In this document: positions 59,501-64,000 of the stretch, piece by piece
Position numbering within the stretch: the stretch's first letter is position 1
How the letters are laid out: each line of letters begins with the position of its first letter
NCBI RefSeq assembly: GCF_038433155.1
Contig: NZ_JBCDMW010000016.1
Coordinates: forward strand, 66,508-130,507
Source: Luteococcus sp038433155
GTDB taxonomy: Bacteria > Actinomycetota > Actinomycetes > Propionibacteriales > Propionibacteriaceae
DNA: 64,000 nucleotides
Direction: 5' to 3'
Made by a program: the position numbers and the translations under genes
Notes under the pieces: generated by a model
What the model was told of the DNA's origin: nothing
Database searches by the model: none
Seen by the model: the letters and a program-made list of their open reading frames with translations, nothing else

Positions 59501-61257
59501 CCAACCCGGACGCGGAGCGCAGCTTCGAGGAGCGGGTGCGGCTGTTCAACCTGCCCCGTTCCACCTGGGCCGACTACGACTCGTCGCTGATCAGTGAGGG
59601 CGGTGGGGTCTGGTCCCGTCAGGCCAAGTCCATCCCGGTCTCGGCCCAGGTGCGCGAGGCGCTGGGGCTGGGCGACGACGCGGATCACCTGACACCCATC
59701 CAGTTGATCCGCGCCATCCTGGCCGCCCCGGTGGACCTGCTGTGGAATGGCGGCATCGGCACCTACGTCAAGGCCGCCTCGGAGAGCCACCAGGACGTGG
59801 GGGACAAGGCCAATGACGCGGTGCGGCTGAACGGCTCCGAGGTCCGCGCCCGGGTGGCCGGTGAGGGCGGAAACCTGGGCTGGACCCAATTGGGCCGCAT
59901 CGAGTACGCCCGCCAGGGTGGCCGGATCAACACGGACTTCATCGACAACTCCGCCGGGGTGGACACCTCCGACCATGAGGTGAACATCAAGATCCTGCTG
60001 GACGGTGAGGTGGCTGCCGGCCGGCTGGCCAAACAGGAGCGCGACACCCTGCTCCCGCAGATGACCGACGACGTCGCCCAGCTGGTGCTGCGCCACAATG
60101 TGGACCAGAACCTGGCCCTGGCCAATGCCCGGGCCCAGTCGTCGGCGATGGCCGGCGTGCACGAGGACTGGATGACCGAGCTGGAGCAAGCCGGCTACCT
60201 GGACCGAGTGGTGGAGAACATGCCGTCCTCGGCGGTGATGCGGCAGCGGATCGGCGAGGGCTCCGGCCTGACCAGCCCCGAGCTGGCCACCCTGCTGGCG
60301 TGGAGCAAGATCTGGCTGTCCGACAAGATCCTGGCCTCCGACCTGCCCGATGACCCCTTCGTCGCGGACCGTCTGGTGCAGTACTTCCCGCCGCTGCTGC
60401 GGGAGCGCTACCGGGACCGGATGCCCGAGCACCGGCTGCACCGGGAGATCATCGCCACCGTGGCGGTGAACCGTTTCGTGAACTCCCAGGGGATGACTGC
60501 CTGCCACCGGCTGGCCAGTGAGACCAATGCCGAGGCGGCGGAGGTGGTACGCGCCCAGCTGGCCGCCCGCAGCATCGTCGAGGCCGGCCGGGTGGAGACC
60601 AACACCCGTCGGGCGGCGCTCGACGCGGCCCTGCAGACCACGCTGCGGCTGAGGTTGCGGGTGCTGGTGGAATCGGGTGCCCGCTGGTTGTTGCACCGCT
60701 TCCCGGGCCGGATCGACGTGCAGGAGGTGATCGACCGCTACCACGACGGCGTGCAGGAGCTGTTGGCGGTGCTGCCGGAGCTCTTGGGCCCGAAGGCCCG
60801 CGGCAGTTACGACGAGCAGCTGGCCCAGGCCCTGGAGGCCGGGGTGGACGAGACACTGGCGCGCGTCGCCGTCGGGTCGTCGTGGGCCTACCAGCTGCTG
60901 CCCTGCGTGGAGATCGCCCGGGAGCAGGAGAGGGACCGGGCAGAGGTGGCCCGGCTCTTCTTCGAGACCTCGGAACGGTTGGGGTTGGACCGCATGCTGG
61001 AACGGATCGAGGGCCTGCCGCGGACCAATCGGTGGGACACCATGGCCCGCTCCGCGCTGCGCGACGACCTGCTGGCGGTGCAGAGCCAGCTGGTGGCCGA
61101 GATTGCCCCACACGGCTCGCTGGACGCCTGGTGGGAGGCCACCCCGGCCGTCGAGCAGCGCAGCGTCGTGCTGGCGGACATCCTGGACAGCGAACCGGAC
61201 CTGGCCCGGATGTCGGTTGGTCTCAGAACGGTGCGCTCTCTCATGACGAAGGGCTGA
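56527..61257 (+). CDS. gdh: NAD-specific glutamate dehydrogenase, large (180-kDa) type
   Basis: A 1576-residue enzyme of the large bacterial NAD-GDH class, oxidising glutamate to 2-oxoglutarate and ammonium. The N-terminal ~700 residues hold regulatory ACT-like domains. The catalytic domain starts near 710. The dicarboxylate-binding Lys lies in IVPVGAKGGFFARQLP (~820), and WNGGIGTYVKAASESH and GEGGNLGWTQLGRIEYA mark the nucleotide region near 1080-1130. GGGAG lies before the ATG. It is the main visible amino-acid catabolic gene; related mycobacterial enzymes are regulated by GarA. Confidence 0.95.
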   Translation: MFAGQQRTTILDELAQKLGGILPEMPREDLHVMVDQWLAHVRDEDLAALDPALLADLMQAQLELGQVRRDGENLVQVIPARRAGAPTVVQVVAGDRPFIVDTVAMALTSLGWSILDLFHPQFRVVRDDAGKVQRISPRGEGQAAEPQGVAESWVGVLATPPLGGSPKELGPQLEGRLRQGLDDLTRAVEDFQPMHDAMCRIADELPHRPGHASAEERQSVAELLRYLADERFTFLGYREYDYRDGQAVPVPGTGLGIQRGNEEPDAFNAMPTYDPVLLLAITKDSRHATVHRNVLMDYLAIRRFDESGEAIGEQRFLGLLGQRAFTESVRTIPSLRDKAERMIADFGYPEGSHGARTVWSVMDGFPREELFHATVDELKPVVHEIAQLKERRQVRLFLRKSAWPGRMTALVYFPRDRYNTEVRERMQRILLQATGATGIEYQAQVSQSVLARLYFTLDLPADSDVEPDVVELQAKLTEATHHWDDDFIDLAKQMPTEERGIGFPDAYKEVYTARQAVADLKALNQVTGEDAMQFAVYAPDAPEDPSDLRLKVMRVGQAMQLQDVMPHLTSLGVRVLDERPFEITLRGNQAMVYDFGLDLAGGRQGWDETARRRFTDAFDASWRGATEVDALNALVTEAQMTWRQVMVLRAIGRYLQQLGTSFSQSYIAQTLRANLPVAKHLVGLFETRFDPDLAGDREQAIAQRLAELDQELDEVASLDQDRILRYFVEVIQATVRTNFFAPDAPAFALKVLPGQLSLAPQPRPAFEIYVHSPRVEGVHLRFGSVARGGLRWSDRPEDFRTEVLGLVKAQMVKNTVIVPVGAKGGFFARQLPNPAEDRAAWLEEGKACYRLFIGSLLSVTDNIVDGQVVPPKRVVRHDQDDPYLVVAADKGTASFSDIANGIAVERGFWLGDAFASGGSVGYDHKAMGITARGAWESVKHHFRELGVDCQEQDFTCVGIGDMAGDVFGNGMMLSRHTRLVAAFNHLHIFLDPNPDAERSFEERVRLFNLPRSTWADYDSSLISEGGGVWSRQAKSIPVSAQVREALGLGDDADHLTPIQLIRAILAAPVDLLWNGGIGTYVKAASESHQDVGDKANDAVRLNGSEVRARVAGEGGNLGWTQLGRIEYARQGGRINTDFIDNSAGVDTSDHEVNIKILLDGEVAAGRLAKQERDTLLPQMTDDVAQLVLRHNVDQNLALANARAQSSAMAGVHEDWMTELEQAGYLDRVVENMPSSAVMRQRIGEGSGLTSPELATLLAWSKIWLSDKILASDLPDDPFVADRLVQYFPPLLRERYRDRMPEHRLHREIIATVAVNRFVNSQGMTACHRLASETNAEAAEVVRAQLAARSIVEAGRVETNTRRAALDAALQTTLRLRLRVLVESGARWLLHRFPGRIDVQEVIDRYHDGVQELLAVLPELLGPKARGSYDEQLAQALEAGVDETLARVAVGSSWAYQLLPCVEIAREQERDRAEVARLFFETSERLGLDRMLERIEGLPRTNRWDTMARSALRDDLLAVQSQLVAEIAPHGSLDAWWEATPAVEQRSVVLADILDSEPDLARMSVGLRTVRSLMTKG

Positions 61258-61278
61258 CGAGTCAGGCATGATAGGACC

Positions 61279-62130
61279 ATGCGGATCGATCTCCACACTC
61301 ACTCGGTAGTCTCCGACGGCACCGACACGCCCACCCGACTGGTTCTCAAGGCGATGGAGGTGGGGCTGGACGTCATCGCGCTGACCGACCATGACACCTT
61401 CGACGGCATTCCGGAAGCCATTGAGGCGGGCAAGCGGATCGGCGTCAAGGTGCTGTGCGGCATCGAGATGTCCACCCAGGTCGACGGGCACTCGGTGCAC
61501 CTGCTGGGCTACGGCTGCGACCCCTTCCACCGGCCCCTGGTGAGCGAGCTGGCCAAGATCCGCGTGGCCCGCACCGGCCGGCTCAAGGCCTTCGCCGAGC
61601 GGATGACCGAGCTGGGCATGCCGCTGACCGTCGACGACATCATCGCGGCGGCCGGCGCCTCCCCGTCGATCGGCCGGCCGCACGTCGCCGACGCCATGGT
61701 GGCCAAGGGCTACGTCAAGGACCGCGACGACGCCTTCGACCAGTGGCTGCGCGACGACAAGCCCGGCTATGTGCCCCGCTACGCCTGCGAACTGGGCGCC
61801 GCGATCGACCTGATCCACGACGCGCACGGCATCGCCGTCCTGGCCCACCCGTGGGGTCGCGGCAATGAGAAGGTGCTGACCGCGGAGCTGATCGAGAAGC
61901 TGGCCACCCAGCACGGCCTGGAGGGGATCGAGGTAAACCACCCAGACCACGACGAGCGGGCTCGCGAGCTGCTCTTTGCCCTGGGTGGGCGGCTGGGCCT
62001 GATCCGCACCGGCAGCTCCGACTACCACGGTCTGGGCAAGCGCAACAACCCGCTGGGCTGCGAGAACACTCGCGACACCGCTTACCGCGAGATGCTGCGC
62101 CGGATCCGGCTGCGTGGGGGCATCGTCTGA
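61279..62130 (+). CDS. PHP-domain phosphoesterase (TrpH/RNase AM-like)
   Basis: A 283-residue PHP protein. Metal ligands are visible: RIDLHTHSVVSDGTDTP at the N-terminus, ALTDHDTFDGI (~36), GIEMSTQVDGHSVHLLG (~62), VLAHPWGRG (~194) and GSSDYHGLGK (~252). Members degrade 3',5'-nucleotide bisphosphates or process RNA 5' ends. The 21-bp gap after gdh contains ATAGGA just before the ATG. Confidence 0.88.
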   Translation: MRIDLHTHSVVSDGTDTPTRLVLKAMEVGLDVIALTDHDTFDGIPEAIEAGKRIGVKVLCGIEMSTQVDGHSVHLLGYGCDPFHRPLVSELAKIRVARTGRLKAFAERMTELGMPLTVDDIIAAAGASPSIGRPHVADAMVAKGYVKDRDDAFDQWLRDDKPGYVPRYACELGAAIDLIHDAHGIAVLAHPWGRGNEKVLTAELIEKLATQHGLEGIEVNHPDHDERARELLFALGGRLGLIRTGSSDYHGLGKRNNPLGCENTRDTAYREMLRRIRLRGGIV

Positions 62131-62148
62131 GACGCCGACCGGGCCTGT

Positions 62149-62154
62149 TAGGCT
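62149..62154 (+). promoter_or_regulatory. -10 box of the trpS leader transcript
   Basis: TAGGCT ends 6 bp before the ATG of the leader peptide at 62161, so the transcript should begin at or next to that codon. Confidence 0.55.
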
Positions 62155-62160
62155 GGCCCC

Positions 62161-62214
62161 ATGATGACCACGACGCGCTGGTGGCCGCCATGCGGCGGCC
62201 GACGGAAGCAGTGA
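62161..62214 (+). CDS. Trp-containing leader peptide of trpS
   Basis: A 17-residue frame, MMTTTRWWPPCGGRRKQ, with two consecutive Trp codons at 62179-62184. A GGCCGCC / GGCGGCC hairpin (62183-62200) starts inside the Trp codons. A strong terminator-like hairpin follows at 62242-62270. This is the usual arrangement of a ribosome-mediated attenuator sensing charged tRNA-Trp. Confidence 0.7.
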   Translation: MMTTTRWWPPCGGRRKQ

Positions 62215-62241
62215 TCATCCACCAGATCATGTGACACCACC

Positions 62242-62270
62242 CAAGGGTCGCCGAGCTTCGGCGGCCCTTG
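62242..62270 (+). terminator. attenuator terminator before trpS
   Basis: A 13-bp stem CAAGGGTCGCCGA / TCGGCGGCCCTTG (one T-G pair), loop GCT, followed by TGTGTGTCC. The CGCCG of its left arm (62249-62253) could instead pair with CGGCG (62193-62197) in the leader, giving an anti-terminator. Confidence 0.65.
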
Positions 62271-62361
62271 TGTGTGTCCAGACCGGGTGTGTCCTGACGG
62301 TGTGTTGGGCAAGACCTGCGGCCCGCCGGGGAACCGGCGACGCGAATCGAGAGGAACGATG

Positions 62362-63477
62362 ATGAGCGAGAACACCACGGCCGAGGTCGAGGAGCAGATC
62401 AGCGACGAGATCAGCGACGCGTCGCTGAAGCACTCCCTGGAGCGCAGCCGCCAGATCGAGGCCGACATTGCCGTCAATCCCGGCAAGTACCGGATCCTGA
62501 CCGGCGACCGGCCCACCGGCAAGCTGCACATCGGGCACTACTTCGGCTCCTTGGCCAACCGGGTGCGCCTGCAGAACCTGGGCGTGGAGACGATGCTCGT
62601 GGTGGCCGACTACCAGGTGATCTATGACCGCGACGGTGTGGGCAGCCTGCAGGAGAATGTGCTCAACGGCATGGCCGACTACCTGGCCTGCGGGATCGAC
62701 CCGGAGCGCTCCACCATCTTCACCCACTCCTCGGTGACCGCGCTGAACCAGCTGCTGCTGCCCTTCCTCAGCCTGGTCACGGTGCCAGAACTGCACCGCA
62801 ATCCCACGGTCAAGGACGAGCTGGCCAACAACCCGCACCGGCCGATGAGCGGGCTGATGCTCACCTTCCCGGTGCACCAGGCCGCCGACATCCTGTTCTG
62901 CAAGGCCAATCTGGTGCCGGTGGGCAAGGACCAGCTGCCGCACATCGAGATCACCCGGGTGATCGCCCGTCGCTTCGACGAGCGCTACGGCCGCGCCGAC
63001 GCCGGCACCGCAGTCTTCCCGCAGGCCGACGCGCTGATGAGCCCGGCGCCTGCGATCCTGGGCCTGGACGGCACCAAGATGAGCAAGTCCAAGGGCAACA
63101 CCATCGAGATCGGGATGACGGCCGACGAGACGGCGAAGCTGATCAAGCGGGCCAAGACCGACTCCGACCGCCACATCACCTTCGACCCGATCAACCGGCC
63201 CGAGGTGAGCAACCTGGTGATGCTGGCGGCGCTGGCGACCGGTGGGGATCCGGTGCAGATTGCCGACGAGCTGGGCGATGCCGGCGGTGGCGGTCTGAAG
63301 AAGCTGGTCACCGAGGCCATCAACGAGCACTTCGCGCCCATCAGGGAGCGTCGCGCCGAGCTGGCCGCCAATCCGGACCACCTGCGCGACGTGTTGCGGG
63401 CCGGCAACCAGCGGGCCAATGCGATCGCGGAGCAGACGCTGGACGAGGTCCGCTCCGCGATGAGCATGAAGTACTGA
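62362..63477 (+). CDS. trpS: tryptophanyl-tRNA synthetase
   Basis: A 371-residue class I aminoacyl-tRNA synthetase charging tRNA-Trp. The HIGH motif is in TGKLHIGHYFGSL (~52) and KMSKS in LDGTKMSKSKGN (~236). It has an N-terminal extension of about 35 residues. GAGAGGA is 6 nt before the second of two adjacent ATGs (62359 and 62362). Its ~200-nt leader holds the Trp-Trp peptide and attenuator, so trpS is probably induced when charged tRNA-Trp is short. Confidence 0.96.
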   Translation: MSENTTAEVEEQISDEISDASLKHSLERSRQIEADIAVNPGKYRILTGDRPTGKLHIGHYFGSLANRVRLQNLGVETMLVVADYQVIYDRDGVGSLQENVLNGMADYLACGIDPERSTIFTHSSVTALNQLLLPFLSLVTVPELHRNPTVKDELANNPHRPMSGLMLTFPVHQAADILFCKANLVPVGKDQLPHIEITRVIARRFDERYGRADAGTAVFPQADALMSPAPAILGLDGTKMSKSKGNTIEIGMTADETAKLIKRAKTDSDRHITFDPINRPEVSNLVMLAALATGGDPVQIADELGDAGGGGLKKLVTEAINEHFAPIRERRAELAANPDHLRDVLRAGNQRANAIAEQTLDEVRSAMSMKY

Positions 63478-63486
63478 GGGATCGCC

Positions 63487-63855
63487 GTGTCCGACGAGAT
63501 GACGCCCCGCTGGTGCAAGGTTTTCGCCATGCCCTATGCGGAGATCCACGCCCAGTACGTGAACAAGGTCCAGAGCAAGGGCCGTACCTTGGACGAACTG
63601 GAAGAGGTCGTCGAGTGGCTCACCGGCTATGACCACGACGCGCTGGCCTCCGCCCTGGACGAGCGTCGCAGCATGGCGGACTTCTTCGCCCAGGCCCCGG
63701 GCTGGAATCCCAGCGCGGAGCTGATCACCGGTTCGATCTGTGGCTACAAGGTGCAGGAGATCCGCGACCCGCAGGTCAAGCAAGCTCGGCAGCTGGACAA
63801 GCTCGTCGATGAACTGGCCAAGGGCAAGGCGATGGAGAAGATCAAGCGGGCTTGA
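63487..63855 (+). CDS. DUF2200 family protein
   Basis: A 122-residue protein of the DUF2200 family (RWCKVFAMPYAEIHAQYVNKVQSKGRT, LTGYDHDALASAL, DFFAQAPGWNPSAELITGSICGYKVQEIRDP, ending in a basic helix). It has no known function. GTG start at 63487, 9 bp after trpS, so co-transcribed. Confidence 0.85.
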   Translation: MSDEMTPRWCKVFAMPYAEIHAQYVNKVQSKGRTLDELEEVVEWLTGYDHDALASALDERRSMADFFAQAPGWNPSAELITGSICGYKVQEIRDPQVKQARQLDKLVDELAKGKAMEKIKRA

Positions 63856-63924
63856 ACGACGCTCACAGCCCTGGTCAAGACCTACCCGACTCGGAGCGTC
63901 GAGGCGAGCCCATCACCCCGACAT

Positions 63925-63962
63925 GACGCGGGGCCCCAACCGGCTGGTTGGGGCCCCGCGTC
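63925..63962. terminator. bidirectional terminator
   Basis: A perfect 17-bp stem GACGCGGGGCCCCAACC / GGTTGGGGCCCCGCGTC with loop GGCT. It lies between the DUF2200 gene and the convergent gene at the window edge. Confidence 0.8.
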
Positions 63963-63972
63963 GGGTGGGATG

Positions 63973-64000
63973 TCAGGCCTCGGGAGTTGTCTCGGGGGTT
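63973..64000 (-). CDS. C-terminal end of a minus-strand gene, cut by window
   Basis: The last nine codons of a frame entering from the right edge read TPETTPEA and then TGA. A stop codon just beyond the shared terminator fits a convergent gene. Nothing further can be said. Confidence 0.35.

Noticed and set aside
55978..62028. A 2016-codon open frame on the minus strand opposite gdh and the PHP gene
   Set aside because: Its translation is low-complexity (His/Gln/Gly/Leu-rich) apart from the last 158 codons, which are the real DUF2505 gene. It is the mirror of codon bias in high-GC genes.

Overview
The window is high-GC DNA from an actinobacterium. The gene neighbourhoods (mtrA-mtrB-lpqB, prfB-ftsE-ftsX-peptidase-smpB, a SecA with a nearby DUF6459/Rv3235-like gene, a very large NAD-glutamate dehydrogenase, Ku) are actinobacterial. 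The B12-dependent propanediol utilisation locus, and the general look of the proteins, point to the Propionibacteriaceae. That family assignment is inference; no rRNA gene is present.

Region 1 (1-14691) is a propanediol utilisation (pdu) bacterial microcompartment locus in two divergent transcription units. The leftward unit is pduU-pduV-pocR-pduQ, and pduQ runs off the left edge. The rightward unit is pduA-B-C-D-E-G-H-K-J-L-eutJ-M-N-O-P, with overlaps or very short gaps throughout. Together they supply shell proteins (A, B, J, K, U, N), diol dehydratase (CDE) with its reactivase (GH), cobalamin adenosylation (O), propionaldehyde dehydrogenase (P), phosphotransacylase (L) and propanol dehydrogenase (Q). 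The divergent promoter region carries two identical 8-bp half-sites 21 bp apart, a good candidate operator for the PocR regulator. pduF, pduS, pduT, pduW and pduX are not in the window and may lie further left.

Region 2 (14692-28741) is a mixed set: an ABC exporter, a nitrilase-family amidase, an SPFH protein, an aldo-keto reductase, an APC permease, a catalase, a secreted LRR protein coupled to a glucuronyl-epimerase-like Tat protein, tRNA-Val and an acyltransferase. Three intergenic structures stand out: a nested hairpin at 18726-18839, a pair of perfect 32-bp direct repeats at 20025/20167, and a perfect 15-bp inverted repeat over the permease start codon.

Region 3 (28848-37698) is housekeeping: YqeY-like protein, prfB, ftsEX with its M23 hydrolase, smpB, a DUF2207 membrane protein, an FKBP isomerase, a DUF1707 protein and ssrA (tmRNA).

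Region 4 (about 37699-39850) looks like a small decayed genomic island at the 3' end of ssrA. The ssrA tail plus its terminator is duplicated on the far side. The island carries a tyrosine-phosphatase-like gene and a DUF4143 ATPase. A YoeB-like toxin remnant lies just outside it.

Region 5 (40005-64000) is again chromosomal core: a TcdA-TatD fusion, YqgE, mtrAB-lpqB, comF, hpf, a glutamine amidotransferase, two Nudix hydrolases, a YcaQ-type glycosylase, secA, Ku, glutamate dehydrogenase, a PHP phosphoesterase, and trpS behind a Trp-Trp leader peptide and terminator that look like a classical attenuator. Many genes have a TAGRCT-type -10 box 6-7 bp before the start codon, suggesting leaderless transcripts.
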